The notes beneath the pieces were generated by a model. It saw only the letters and a program-made list of their open reading frames with translations. It was not told where the DNA came from and ran no database searches. 35,815 nt of DNA from Bacillota bacterium (GTDB lineage Bacteria > Bacillota > Clostridia > Lutisporales > Lutisporaceae). Each line of letters opens with the position of its first letter. Within the stretch, counting starts at the first letter, position 1. The stretch lies in contig JALNWH010000008.1 in NCBI GenBank assembly GCA_023230985.1, positions 1 to 35,815 of the forward strand, given 5' to 3'. A program made the translations under genes and the position numbers. Below, one piece after another: positions 17,157 to 25,426 of the stretch.

Positions 17157-17615
17157 ATGAGTATAGATAGTGTAAAGAAACAATTTAAAGAAGAAGGCCT
17201 GCCCTTGGAAGTGATAGAAATGGATACCAGTACAGCTACTGTTGAACTAGCTGCAGCGGCACTGGGAGTGGAACCTGCAAGAATAGCCAAGACGATGGCT
17301 TTCAGATTAAAAGAAAGAGATATTTTACTATTGACAAAAGGTGATGTAAAAATAGATAATCAAAAATTCAAGGGTTATTTCAAGGAAAAGGCCAAGTTTA
17401 TTGGTTTAGATGATTTGGAAGAAGCTACCGGACATCCTGTTGGCGGTGTGTGCCCCTTCGGCCTAATTAAGCCATTAGATATTTATCTGGATGAGTCACT
17501 AAAGGTCTTCGATTACGTTTTTCCTGCCGGCGGTGGTGCCAATACAGCAGTAAAAATTGAAGTAGATTACTTGGCTGAAGTAACTAAAGGCACTTGGATA
17601 GATGTGTGTAAATAA
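17157..17615 (+). CDS. YbaK/EbsC-type aminoacyl-tRNA deacylase
   Basis: A 152-residue editing-domain protein that in characterised relatives hydrolyses mischarged tRNA (for example Cys-tRNA-Pro by YbaK) in the cytoplasm. Seen here are the conserved lysine in ARIAKTMAFR (near 45), the LTKGDVKIDNQKFK segment, and the GHPVGGVCPFG loop typical of the substrate pocket. Length fits free-standing family members. A GGAGG ribosome site precedes the ATG. The exact tRNA substrate cannot be read from the sequence; YbaK, ProX and related subgroups share these motifs. It lies 65 bases after the degenerate P-loop gene and 34 bases before uvrC. Confidence 0.88.
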   Translation: MSIDSVKKQFKEEGLPLEVIEMDTSTATVELAAAALGVEPARIAKTMAFRLKERDILLLTKGDVKIDNQKFKGYFKEKAKFIGLDDLEEATGHPVGGVCPFGLIKPLDIYLDESLKVFDYVFPAGGGANTAVKIEVDYLAEVTKGTWIDVCK

Positions 17616-17649
17616 AATATTGAATATTAAATAAAAGAAGGTATATGGG

Positions 17650-19512
17650 ATGTTAAACCTAGAAGAAAAATTGAAAAACCTACCGCAAAAGCCCGGAGTC
17701 TATTTAATGAAAAACGGTGAAGGGCAAATTATTTATGTAGGTAAGGCAATTAATCTTAGAAGCCGTGTTAGGCAGTACTTTCAATCATCAAAAAGTCAAT
17801 CTGCTAAAGTATATGTACTAGTGGAAAACATTAAAGACTTTGAATATATTATAACGAAAAATGAACTTGAAGCACTGGTGTTAGAATGTAACCTAATAAA
17901 AAAACATAGACCCAGATATAATGTAACGCTAAAGGATGATAAGCATTATCCCTATATCAAAATCACATTAAATGAGAGCTTTCCAAGAGTGATAATAGTT
18001 AGGGAAATCATAAAAGATAAAGGGAAATACTTCGGGCCTTTTACAGATAGTAAGGCAGTAAAACAAACCATAGATTTAATTCGAAAAATATTCCCCGTAA
18101 GAAGCTGCAATAAAAATATTGAAAAAATCGCCGGGAAAGAGAGACCTTGTTTGAATGCCCATATAAATAGGTGCTTGGCACCATGTACCGGTAAAGTGAG
18201 CAAAGAAGAGTATGCTGATATTATAAAGGATGTTTCCTTGTTCTTGGAAGGTAAACAACAAAATCTAATAACTGAATTAGAGGAAAAAATGAAAAGATTT
18301 TCTGAAAATCTTGAATTTGAAAAGGCTGCCGATATAAGAGACCAACTGGAAGCAGTTAATAAAATCAATGAGGAACAGGTAGCGGTTTCCTCCAGACTTG
18401 AGGATTTGGATATTATCGCTTATGAAGTGAGTGGTAAACTCGTAAGCGTTCAGATATTTTTTGTTAGATTAGGAAAAATCATAGGAAGAGAAAACTTCTT
18501 TTTATCGGATATTGGAGAAAGTGAAGCCGATGAAATCATAGATAGCTTTATAAAGCAATACTATAACAAGGCTGTTTATATGCCTAAAAATATACTTGTA
18601 TCTACAGAATTAGAAGAGAAAGAGATTATAGAAAAGTGGCTTAGCGATAAGAAAGGAAGTAAAGTAAAGATATCTATACCCTATAGAGGCGAAAAGCGTA
18701 AACTAATGCAAATGGCGAAAAGAAACGCTGCGGAATCATTAAGGCTGGAGGTGGAAAGAACTGACAAGGACAAAGAAAAGACCACAGCTCTGATGAGTGA
18801 ATTAGCTGTGATTCTTGACATTCCTAATAATATTCATCGAATAGAAGCCTTTGATATTTCCAATATCCAAGGTGTAGATAATGTAGGTTCTATGATAGTT
18901 TTTGAAGATGGGAAGCCTATTAAAAAGCATTACAGGAGATTTAAAATAAAAGGCTTTGAAGGGCAGGATGATTATGCAAGCATGAGAGAAATCATAGAAA
19001 GAAGAATTATACGTGGTTTAGAAGAGAGAGGTAGTATAGAAGATCAAAATACTGAATATAAGAATGGCAAATTTTCAAAATTTCCTGATATAATTTTCGT
19101 AGATGGAGGACTTGGTCAAATAAACTCCATTATTCCCATTTTAGAAAAGTATAATTTAGATATTCCGGTTTGTGGCATGGTTAAAGATAATAGACATAGA
19201 ACACGAGGTCTTATTTATAAAGGGCAAGAAATTTTATTGCCATGGAAAAGTGAGATTTTTAAACTTATTGTTAGAATACAAGATGAGGCTCATAGATTTG
19301 CAATAACATATCATAGGAGCCTGATGAGAAAAAAGGTTAAAAAATCAGTTTTGGATGAAATCCCCGGAGTAGGGACAGCAAGGAAGAATGCACTTTTAAA
19401 GCATTTTAAAAATATCGAAGAAATAAAAGCTTCTTCCATAGATGATTTGCTTTCAGTTGAGAGTATAAATAAAAAAGTAGCTGAAAATATTATCAACTTT
19501 TTTAAAAATTAG
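17650..19512 (+). CDS. uvrC: Excinuclease ABC subunit C
   Basis: The 620-residue dual-incision nuclease of nucleotide excision repair. It has an N-terminal GIY-YIG nuclease domain (PGVYLMKNGEGQIIYVGKA) for the 3' cut, a central UVR motif (FEKAADIRDQL) that binds UvrB, and a C-terminal RNase H-like domain (IEAFDISNIQG, later FVDGGLGQ) for the 5' cut. It ends in a helix-hairpin-helix DNA-binding segment (IPGVGTARKNALLKHF). Domain order and length are normal. With uvrB and uvrA upstream, the full excision set lies within 8 kb, although two unrelated genes and a candidate promoter separate uvrC from uvrA. Confidence 0.98.
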   Translation: MLNLEEKLKNLPQKPGVYLMKNGEGQIIYVGKAINLRSRVRQYFQSSKSQSAKVYVLVENIKDFEYIITKNELEALVLECNLIKKHRPRYNVTLKDDKHYPYIKITLNESFPRVIIVREIIKDKGKYFGPFTDSKAVKQTIDLIRKIFPVRSCNKNIEKIAGKERPCLNAHINRCLAPCTGKVSKEEYADIIKDVSLFLEGKQQNLITELEEKMKRFSENLEFEKAADIRDQLEAVNKINEEQVAVSSRLEDLDIIAYEVSGKLVSVQIFFVRLGKIIGRENFFLSDIGESEADEIIDSFIKQYYNKAVYMPKNILVSTELEEKEIIEKWLSDKKGSKVKISIPYRGEKRKLMQMAKRNAAESLRLEVERTDKDKEKTTALMSELAVILDIPNNIHRIEAFDISNIQGVDNVGSMIVFEDGKPIKKHYRRFKIKGFEGQDDYASMREIIERRIIRGLEERGSIEDQNTEYKNGKFSKFPDIIFVDGGLGQINSIIPILEKYNLDIPVCGMVKDNRHRTRGLIYKGQEILLPWKSEIFKLIVRIQDEAHRFAITYHRSLMRKKVKKSVLDEIPGVGTARKNALLKHFKNIEEIKASSIDDLLSVESINKKVAENIINFFKN

Positions 19513-19522
19513 ACTTTATAGA

Positions 19523-19633
19523 GTGCATTTTGTAGCAGCACTGGTTATTCCTGAAGAACCCGGTTCCGGCAAAGATGATAAAGATAAATATGATAATATT
19601 TATTATACTGTTCATAAAAATGATGATGAATAA
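19523..19633 (+). pseudogene. Possible gene remnant or very small ORF (36 codons)
   Basis: From GTG at 19523 the frame reads VHFVAALVIPEEPGSGKDDK and continues with a charged tail rich in Asp, Lys and Tyr to a TAA at 19631. The composition (a short hydrophobic head, then an acidic tail) looks coding, but there is no ribosome site before it and it begins ten bases after the uvrC stop. It could be the 3' end of a deleted gene. I recognise no family. Confidence 0.25.
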
Positions 19634-19690
19634 GATTTTTATACCTGATACTAAAGCTTCCTTGCTATTAAAATATTTAATGTATAAAAT

Positions 19691-20065
19691 TCAGGAGCTT
19701 AACATTTTTTCATAAATAGCATTAAAAATAATATTGCATTGGGTTAAAACCTCTTTAGGTGCCTTTTCTACAAACTCATATGTTCTTTTGCTTAAATCCA
19801 ATACTTTAATCTGATCCATTAAGATATCCCCTTTTGTTATAATATCATAGTCACCCAGGTTTACTCTGGTGAAAAAAGAACCGGTTGAATTTGTTATTGG
19901 AACTATTGTTACTAAACCATTTAGTTCTTTTTGCGTTATAGGATCTGATATTACAAGTCCGGGTCTGTATCCTCTTTGCTCATGCCCCTTAGATGGAGAA
20001 AAGCTGATTTTAATTACATCTCCAAATTCTAAACAATTAAAATTAGTTTTGTCTAGCTTAGTCAT
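19691..20065 (-). CDS. mazF: MazF-family mRNA interferase toxin
   Basis: A 124-residue type II toxin of the PemK/MazF endoribonuclease family, which cleaves mRNA at short sequence motifs and stops growth when free of antitoxin. The family landmarks are visible: an N-terminal GDVIKISFSPSKGHEQRGYRPGLV stretch containing the EQxGxRP-like active-site motif, the central VTIVPITNS strand, and a later DQIKVLD element. The frame is open further upstream inside the antitoxin gene. ATG at 20065 is the sensible start, since it lies five bases after the antitoxin stop and gives a standard-length toxin. The toxin is translated from the antitoxin transcript. Confidence 0.92.
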   Translation of the reverse strand: MTKLDKTNFNCLEFGDVIKISFSPSKGHEQRGYRPGLVISDPITQKELNGLVTIVPITNSTGSFFTRVNLGDYDIITKGDILMDQIKVLDLSKRTYEFVEKAPKEVLTQCNIIFNAIYEKMLSS

Positions 20066-20070
20066 TATAT

Positions 20071-20328
20071 CTACCACACTTCTTTCCCGGTAGGATTTCC
20101 CCAATCAATATCAGGTTTTGGATTAAATTTTTCTCCCGTAGATTGTTCAGCAAGTAGCTCAAATTTTGTTTTTACTTGTTTCTTTTTCAATATTAGCTTG
20201 CCATCTCTTATATCAATGTTAAAACTTATGTTTTCAAAATTTTTACTATCAATATTTAATTCGTCTAATATAACCTTTGGTATACGAATAGCAGCACTAT
20301 TACCCCATTTAGCTAAATTAATTCTCAT
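20071..20328 (-). CDS. mazE: MazE-type antitoxin (AbrB/SpoVT fold)
   Basis: An 85-residue antitoxin that binds DNA through an N-terminal swapped-hairpin domain and neutralises the toxin with its C-terminal tail. The N-terminus (KWGNSAAIRIPKVILDEL) is the classical MazE DNA-binding signature. The C-terminus ends in DWGNPTGKEVW, the usual toxin-binding tail. GAGG lies seven bases before the ATG. It is the first gene of the pair, and its promoter contains a perfect palindrome that is the likely autoregulation site for MazE or MazEF. Confidence 0.92.
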   Translation of the reverse strand: MRINLAKWGNSAAIRIPKVILDELNIDSKNFENISFNIDIRDGKLILKKKQVKTKFELLAEQSTGEKFNPKPDIDWGNPTGKEVW

Positions 20329-20358
20329 AAAACCGCCTCTTTTTAATTATCTTTCAAG

Positions 20359-20384
20359 TACAGTATATACTTGTATATACTGTA
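20359..20384. promoter_or_regulatory. mazEF operator: perfect 12-2-12 palindrome
   Basis: The left arm TACAGTATATAC (20359-20370), a TT centre and the exact reverse complement (20373-20384) make a flawless inverted repeat. It fills the promoter spacer and overlaps the -10 box on the reverse strand, so a bound repressor would exclude RNA polymerase. Confidence 0.88.
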
Positions 20385-20390
20385 TGTCAA
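20362..20390 (-). promoter_or_regulatory. mazEF promoter
   Basis: On the reverse strand a perfect TTGACA (20390-20385) and TATACT (20367-20362) are separated by 17 bases. The transcript would begin about 25 bases before the mazE start codon. Confidence 0.85.
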
Positions 20391-20484
20391 TCTTAACTAT
20401 ATTCTATGTATTTTTTATAGAATGCCATACATTTGTTTTGAATATAAATATTGTAGTAATAGTGACGTTTTAGGGGGAATCATA

Positions 20485-21831
20485 GTGGTAAAAAAACTTA
20501 AAACTATTCTGCCTATTATTTTAATAATAGTAATTATAGTTATTGGACCATTTTTATTTAAAAAATATTGGATTGACTATAGGGAAAGCTATGAAGAGAA
20601 AAAAGAAAATATTAATTGGAAAGGTGTTATAACCTTATGGGACTATCCAAAGTTGGATACAACGACGGGGAGCAGATATTCATGGATGAATAAAAAAATT
20701 AAGGAATTCGAGAAATCTCATCCCGGGGTATATATAGAATACAAAACCATAGATTCCATCAATGGAAAAGCGACATTAAGAGCAGCTATAAAAATAAATG
20801 CAATACCGGACATAGCTCCTATAGGCAGTGATATGTTTTTTCTTTCATCAGGATTATTAGAACCTTTAAATGAATATATTTCAAATAACGACTGGAAGGA
20901 TTTCATAGAAGGTGCAACTTCTTCTTGCACGTATGAAGATACAATATACGGAATCCCTTGGGCACAAATGGGCTATACATTATTATTAAACAAAGATATG
21001 TTTAGCGATAAAGAAGTAGATTTGCCGGAGAATGGTTTTTGGACTTATGAGGAATTTATAGAATGTTTAAAAAAACTTACATTCGAAGGTAAAAGAAAGG
21101 GAGATTCAAAAACTTATGGCTTACTAGGATATATTGGTCCCGGATATTATAATATATTTGGGATACTTATGGGTAAAGGCGCTTCTATAATTAATGAAGA
21201 TAATGGAAAATACTCTTTTGATTCCCCTGAGGCTCTTGAAGGTTTAATTAATTTATATGAATTGAAAAACAAATACGATGTTTTGCACTCGGGTATAGAA
21301 GATTTAAATTTAAACACTGCATTCAATCTTTTTCTAGAAGGAAAAGGGGCAGTGCTTTTAGGAGAATCTTGGATGGTGCCCTATCTTAGAAATATGGGAA
21401 ACAAATATGGAATAAATTTTACTGTAGCTCATTATCCCAGTTATAATGAAAAATATCCTTTATATATAAATGAAAAGTATTGCTCTTACGGTATTTTTAA
21501 GCAAGAAAATAATGCAAAAAAGGAGATTTGTTTTGAGTTAATAAAAGTTTTAACAGATTGTGAATCCCAAGAAAAACTAAAAGATTTCGGCTATTTTCCC
21601 GTACGAAAATCTTGTGTTCATATATACCAAAATGATAAAGAGATGTATACTATTCAACAAGGATTGGAATTTGCAAAAAATATTTCATGTCATAAATACT
21701 GGTGGGAAATTGACGGAATTCTCCAATATGCCATTTTAGATGTTTTGATGGATAGAAAAAGCCCTGAGGAAGCCTTACAAGATTCAAAAGCATTAGCAAA
21801 TAAATATTTTAATGGTAAAATTGCCGAATAA
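20485..21831 (+). CDS. Orphan extracellular solute-binding protein, ABC sugar type, membrane-anchored
   Basis: A 448-residue protein of the family 1 (carbohydrate-type) solute-binding proteins. An N-terminal membrane helix (about 7-28) follows KK and has no lipobox cysteine, so it is probably anchored by the uncleaved helix rather than by lipid. The mature part shows the usual pattern: a first strand VITLWDYP, a YTLLLNKDMF hinge strand, then WTYEEFIECLKKLT and late FPVRKS. The frame is open upstream to 20371, but GTG at 20485 has AGGGGGA upstream and avoids overlap with the mazEF operator. No ABC permease or ATPase gene lies next to it, so the ligand and partners are unknown. Confidence 0.8.
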   Translation: MVKKLKTILPIILIIVIIVIGPFLFKKYWIDYRESYEEKKENINWKGVITLWDYPKLDTTTGSRYSWMNKKIKEFEKSHPGVYIEYKTIDSINGKATLRAAIKINAIPDIAPIGSDMFFLSSGLLEPLNEYISNNDWKDFIEGATSSCTYEDTIYGIPWAQMGYTLLLNKDMFSDKEVDLPENGFWTYEEFIECLKKLTFEGKRKGDSKTYGLLGYIGPGYYNIFGILMGKGASIINEDNGKYSFDSPEALEGLINLYELKNKYDVLHSGIEDLNLNTAFNLFLEGKGAVLLGESWMVPYLRNMGNKYGINFTVAHYPSYNEKYPLYINEKYCSYGIFKQENNAKKEICFELIKVLTDCESQEKLKDFGYFPVRKSCVHIYQNDKEMYTIQQGLEFAKNISCHKYWWEIDGILQYAILDVLMDRKSPEEALQDSKALANKYFNGKIAE

Positions 21832-21937
21832 TTATATAAAAATTATATTGTTTTGTTGTATAATCATTTTATCCGGTTTATTTTAAAAGTATAATTATTT
21901 AAGGACAATGGCAAAATATGGACTGGAGGATAGTAAA

Positions 21938-22621
21938 ATGAAAGATAAACAACCTGTTATTGAATATAACAATAAAAAGTATTTAAGAATACCGGTTAAA
22001 ACTCATGTGGTGCAAAAAAATGATGATATAGTCGATGTAGTTAAAAAGTATACTGAGGCAATTGTCAAAAATGATGATATAGTATTTGTAAGCGAAAAAG
22101 TAGTAGCGATAACTCAAGGAAGGGCCTTTTTTTTAAATGAAATAAAGCCAAGACCTTTGGCTGTGTTTTTATCTAAACATGTAACAAAGACCCCTATTGG
22201 AATAGGCTTGGGAATTCCGGAAACAATGGAAATGGCTCTAAGAGAATGTGGAGTTTTGAGAATACTTTTTGCTGCTGCTGTGAGTTTTGTAACAAAATTA
22301 TTTGGCAGAAAAGGCGATTTTTATAGAATTGCCGGTTATAAAGCTTCTTCAATCGACGGCCCCACACCTAATACACTTCCTCCCTATAATAGATGTGTCG
22401 TATTAGGTCCTAATGAACCTGATAGGGTTGCGAGAAAAATAAGAGATAGCGTTAAAGCTGAAGTAGCAGTTGTTGATATGAACGATTTTGGTGGTAATGT
22501 ATTGGGAACTTCTAAAGGTATTATTGATAGAAAAATGATTTTAGAGGTCCTAAAGGATAACCCGCTGGGACAATGTTCGGAGCAGACTCCTATTGGAATC
22601 ATAAGAGCGGTTGAAGAATAA
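21938..22621 (+). CDS. CofE-like coenzyme F420-0:L-glutamate ligase family protein
   Basis: A 227-residue protein resembling the F420-0:gamma-glutamyl ligase family, whose archaeal members add glutamates to the tail of coenzyme F420. Seen here: IVFVSEKVVAITQGR near the N-terminus, the middle DFYRIAGYKASSIDGPTPNT, and the late VVDMNDFGGNVLG stretch with conserved acidic residues. The ATG at 21938 follows a perfect GGAGGA and is preferred to the ATG at 21908. No other F420 gene lies in the window, and most Clostridia are not known to make F420, so the substrate may be a different acid or small molecule. The name describes family resemblance, not function. Confidence 0.7.
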   Translation: MKDKQPVIEYNNKKYLRIPVKTHVVQKNDDIVDVVKKYTEAIVKNDDIVFVSEKVVAITQGRAFFLNEIKPRPLAVFLSKHVTKTPIGIGLGIPETMEMALRECGVLRILFAAAVSFVTKLFGRKGDFYRIAGYKASSIDGPTPNTLPPYNRCVVLGPNEPDRVARKIRDSVKAEVAVVDMNDFGGNVLGTSKGIIDRKMILEVLKDNPLGQCSEQTPIGIIRAVEE

Positions 22622-22647
22622 AACAACCAATAAAGGAGGATTTGATT

Positions 22648-23538
22648 TTGCTTTTTAATAATGAGTTTAATAATATAAAGTATGACGAACCTATGAAAAA
22701 TCACACTTCCATCAAGATTGGCGGAAAAGCGGATATCTATATGGAACCTGAAAACATAGGTGAGCTTGTTAGGTTTATTGGATGTCTTAAAGAGAAGGAT
22801 ATACCGTATTATTTATTTGGTAATGGCACAAATGTATTAATTTCCGATGATGGTATCAGGGGAGCGGTTATTAAAATAGGAGAAAAGATTGCCGATGTTA
22901 AAGTAGAAAAGAATACAATTATTGCAGAAAGCGGAGCACTATTTAGCTCTATATCAAAGTTGGCTGCCGAACATTCACTTACAGGATTGGAATTTGCAAA
23001 CGGTATACCCGGATCGGTTGGCGGTGCAATATCAATGAATGCCGGGGCTTATGGCATGGAGGTAAAAGATGTAGTGGAAGAAGTAGAAGTATTAGATAGT
23101 GAAATGAATACAAGAACTTTAAACAATAAGCAAATGAAATTTGGATATAGAAAAAGCATAATTAGTAAGGAATCTTATATTGTAACCACAGTGTTTTTTA
23201 ATTTAAAAACCGGTAGTTATAACGATATAAAAAAACTGATGACAGAATTAAATGAAAAGAGACAGGCAAAGCAGCCAATTGAATTTCCCAGTGCAGGCAG
23301 CATATTTAAAAGGCCGGAAGGTTATTATGCAGGTAAACTTATAGAAGATGCCGGGTTAAAAGGTATGGCAATTGGCGATGCGGAAATTTCAAATAAACAC
23401 TGCGGTTTTATTATTAATAAAGGTAGCGCAACATCTAAAGACATATATAACCTTATTGTACATATTCAAAAGACTATTTATGAGCGATATGGGGTTAAAC
23501 TGGAAACTGAAGTAAAGCTGATAGGTAAATTTCAATAA
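22648..23538 (+). CDS. murB: UDP-N-acetylenolpyruvoylglucosamine reductase
   Basis: A 296-residue FAD enzyme that reduces UDP-GlcNAc-enolpyruvate to UDP-MurNAc with NADPH, the second committed step of peptidoglycan precursor synthesis. FAD-domain motifs are present (NHTSIKIGGKAD, GNGTNVLISDDG, GIPGSVGGAISMNAGAYG). Ser218 in SAGSIFKRP is the proton donor, and Glu288 near the C-terminus matches the catalytic acid. This is a type II (short) MurB. The start is TTG at 22648, seven bases after a perfect AAGGAGGA; a TTG at 22642 would be too close to it. It heads a block with a PHP gene, rapZ, lepB and whiA. Confidence 0.97.
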   Translation: MLFNNEFNNIKYDEPMKNHTSIKIGGKADIYMEPENIGELVRFIGCLKEKDIPYYLFGNGTNVLISDDGIRGAVIKIGEKIADVKVEKNTIIAESGALFSSISKLAAEHSLTGLEFANGIPGSVGGAISMNAGAYGMEVKDVVEEVEVLDSEMNTRTLNNKQMKFGYRKSIISKESYIVTTVFFNLKTGSYNDIKKLMTELNEKRQAKQPIEFPSAGSIFKRPEGYYAGKLIEDAGLKGMAIGDAEISNKHCGFIINKGSATSKDIYNLIVHIQKTIYERYGVKLETEVKLIGKFQ

Positions 23539-23549
23539 TGCACCCGGCA

Positions 23550-23632
23550 CCGTAATCCTGAGGCTTCTCCCTACCCCGTCATCCTGAGGCCTCTCCCTAC
23601 CCCGTCATCCTGAGGCTTTAGCCGAAGGATCT
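23550..23632. repeat. REP-like tandem repeat ending in a hairpin
   Basis: Three copies of a 26-bp GC-rich unit starting CCGTMATCCTGAGGC lie head to tail (23550-23575, 23576-23601, 23602-23632). The third differs at its end and closes into a hairpin: ATCCT, GA, GGCT, loop TT, AGCC, GA, AGGAT. The facing GA and GA would form tandem G-A pairs. The base composition is clearly unlike the surrounding AT-rich DNA. Its form is that of a dispersed intergenic palindromic repeat. The hairpin precedes five T residues and could also terminate the murB transcript. Confidence 0.75.
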
Positions 23633-23635
23633 TTT
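23607..23635 (+). terminator. Possible terminator after murB formed by the last repeat unit
   Basis: The stem of ATCCT/AGGAT and GGCT/AGCC with a symmetrical GA/GA internal loop is followed by CTTTTT. It lies about 70 bases after the murB stop and before the PHP gene. The repeat may have been co-opted as a terminator; this is an inference from position. Confidence 0.4.
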
Positions 23636-23750
23636 TATCAAGACAGTAAGAAAAGGTTTAGGGTGTGTTAGCGAAATGTGAAGCGGATTTCCTTTATATT
23701 GACAGATATATTATAATAAATATCAAAGATGAAATTTTAGAGGTGTAGTT

Positions 23751-24485
23751 TTGATAAATATAATTGCTGATTATCATACTCATACAATATATAGTCATGG
23801 AAAGGGTACCATTTTGGAAAATGTTTTAGAAGCCAGATATAAAGGACTAAAAGAAGTAGCAATTACCGATCATGGTTTTAAGCATTTTGCTTTTGGAGTA
23901 AAAAGAAGAAAATTAGAGAAAATGCGGCAAGAAATAGATAATATCAATAAAAGGTTTGAAGATATTAAAGTGTTTTTAGGTATGGAATGTAATTTAATAA
24001 GTAAAGACGGTGCCATTGATATAGACGATGCATCACTTAAATATCTGGACATATTGGCTTTGGGTTACCATATGCTGGCAATACCTAAGGGAGTTATGGA
24101 TTACCACCATATATATGTAAAAAACTATTTACATAGATTAAAAAGAATCAAGAATTATAAAATAATACATGATAATACCGACACTATGATAAAAGCGATT
24201 AACAATTATAAAATTGATTTTATTACACATCCCGGTGCACGAATACCAATGGATATAAAAAAATTGGCAATTGGGGCTTCAAAGGTAGGCACAGCCTTAG
24301 AGATAAACGCAAACAGTAATGTTATGACTGTTGAAGAAATAAAAAACGCTGCAAAATCAGGTGTAAAATTTGTGATAAATAGTGATGCTCATACACCTGC
24401 AGATGTAGGAAATTTTAAAAATGGGACAAATTTGGCAAAAGAAGCCGGACTTACTAAAGAGCAAATATTAAATGCGGCAAAATAG
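23751..24485 (+). CDS. PHP-domain metal-dependent phosphoesterase
   Basis: A 244-residue protein of the polymerase-and-histidinol-phosphatase superfamily, a trinuclear-metal phosphoesterase. The metal-binding motifs occur in order: HTHT at 9-12, ITDHG near 38-42, a Glu in GMECNL, a central HPGARIP and a terminal NSDAH. It is closest in layout to YcdX-like free-standing PHP proteins. The substrate is unknown. The start is TTG at 23751, six bases after AGAGGTG. A gene of this type commonly sits between murB and rapZ in Clostridia. It is followed 27 bases later by rapZ. Confidence 0.85.
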   Translation: MINIIADYHTHTIYSHGKGTILENVLEARYKGLKEVAITDHGFKHFAFGVKRRKLEKMRQEIDNINKRFEDIKVFLGMECNLISKDGAIDIDDASLKYLDILALGYHMLAIPKGVMDYHHIYVKNYLHRLKRIKNYKIIHDNTDTMIKAINNYKIDFITHPGARIPMDIKKLAIGASKVGTALEINANSNVMTVEEIKNAAKSGVKFVINSDAHTPADVGNFKNGTNLAKEAGLTKEQILNAAK

Positions 24486-24512
24486 TTTTAATAATTGCAG
24501 GAGGTATAACAG

Positions 24513-25400
24513 ATGAGATTTATTATAATAACAGGGCTTTCAGGAGCGGGCAAAAGCCAAGCTGTAAAATTCTTAGAGGACTTAGGTTATTTTTGTGTAG
24601 ATAATCTTCCGCCAGCTTTAATTCTTAAATTTGCTGAAATATGCAGCCAAAGCAGGGGTTCAATAGATAAAATTGCTATTGTAACTGATATACGCGGCGG
24701 TATGTTTTTTGATCAATTGCAATCCAGCTTAGACGAATTACAAGAAGAAGGCTTTAATTACGATATTTTGTTTTTGGAAGCATCGGACGAAACCTTGATA
24801 AAAAGATTTAAAACAAGCAGAAGAATGCATCCTTTGGCTGTTGATGGCAGGATTCTTGATGGGATAGATGCGGAAAGGATGAAACTGGAGGAAATAAAGG
24901 AAAAGGCCACTTATATTATAGACACCACCAACATGAGCACAGCTCAATTGAAACAAGAAATAATACATCTTTTTATTGAGGGTGGTAAGACGGAAAAGCT
25001 TATTATACACGTTATTTCTTTTGGTTTTAAATATGGACTGCCTTTAGATGCGGATTTAGTTTTTGATGTTAGATTCTTACCAAATCCATACTATATAGAA
25101 AGTTTAAAAAAATTAAGCGGTAATGATAAAAAAGTACGTGAATATGTTATGAAATGGCCGGAAGCATCGGTATTTTTGGAAAAACTTATAAATATGGTTG
25201 ATTATTTAATACCCTTTTATATTAAAGAGGGGAAGACTCAATTAGTTATTGCAATTGGCTGTACCGGCGGAAGGCATAGATCAGTAACTATTGCAAATTA
25301 TTTAAATGAAGCACTTAAAGAAAAAGATCATAGAGTCATAATGGATAATAGAGATATTGACGAAGAAGCAAACAAAAAGATAAAAGGGAAACAAATATAA
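24513..25400 (+). CDS. rapZ: RNase adapter / nucleotide-binding protein RapZ (YvcJ)
   Basis: A 295-residue P-loop protein with Walker A at 8-15 (GLSGAGKS) and a C-terminal domain carrying the conserved GCTGGRHRSV segment. In E. coli RapZ guides the small RNA GlmZ to RNase E and senses glucosamine-6-phosphate; B. subtilis YvcJ binds nucleotides, but its exact role is less clear. Length and motifs are normal. GGAGGT precedes the ATG. It belongs to the murB-whiA block. The gene that normally follows (glmR/yvcK) is absent here and a signal peptidase gene takes its place. Confidence 0.94.
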   Translation: MRFIIITGLSGAGKSQAVKFLEDLGYFCVDNLPPALILKFAEICSQSRGSIDKIAIVTDIRGGMFFDQLQSSLDELQEEGFNYDILFLEASDETLIKRFKTSRRMHPLAVDGRILDGIDAERMKLEEIKEKATYIIDTTNMSTAQLKQEIIHLFIEGGKTEKLIIHVISFGFKYGLPLDADLVFDVRFLPNPYYIESLKKLSGNDKKVREYVMKWPEASVFLEKLINMVDYLIPFYIKEGKTQLVIAIGCTGGRHRSVTIANYLNEALKEKDHRVIMDNRDIDEEANKKIKGKQI

Positions 25401-25426
25401 ATATATTAAAGGAGATGTAGAAAAAC

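Noticed and set aside
20371..20484. Upstream extension of the solute-binding protein gene
   Set aside because: It would begin inside the mazEF operator, adds a sequence with no family resemblance, and lacks a ribosome site. GTG at 20485 has a strong one.
23550..23632. CRISPR array
   Set aside because: The units are directly abutting with no variable spacers, only three copies exist, and there are no cas genes.
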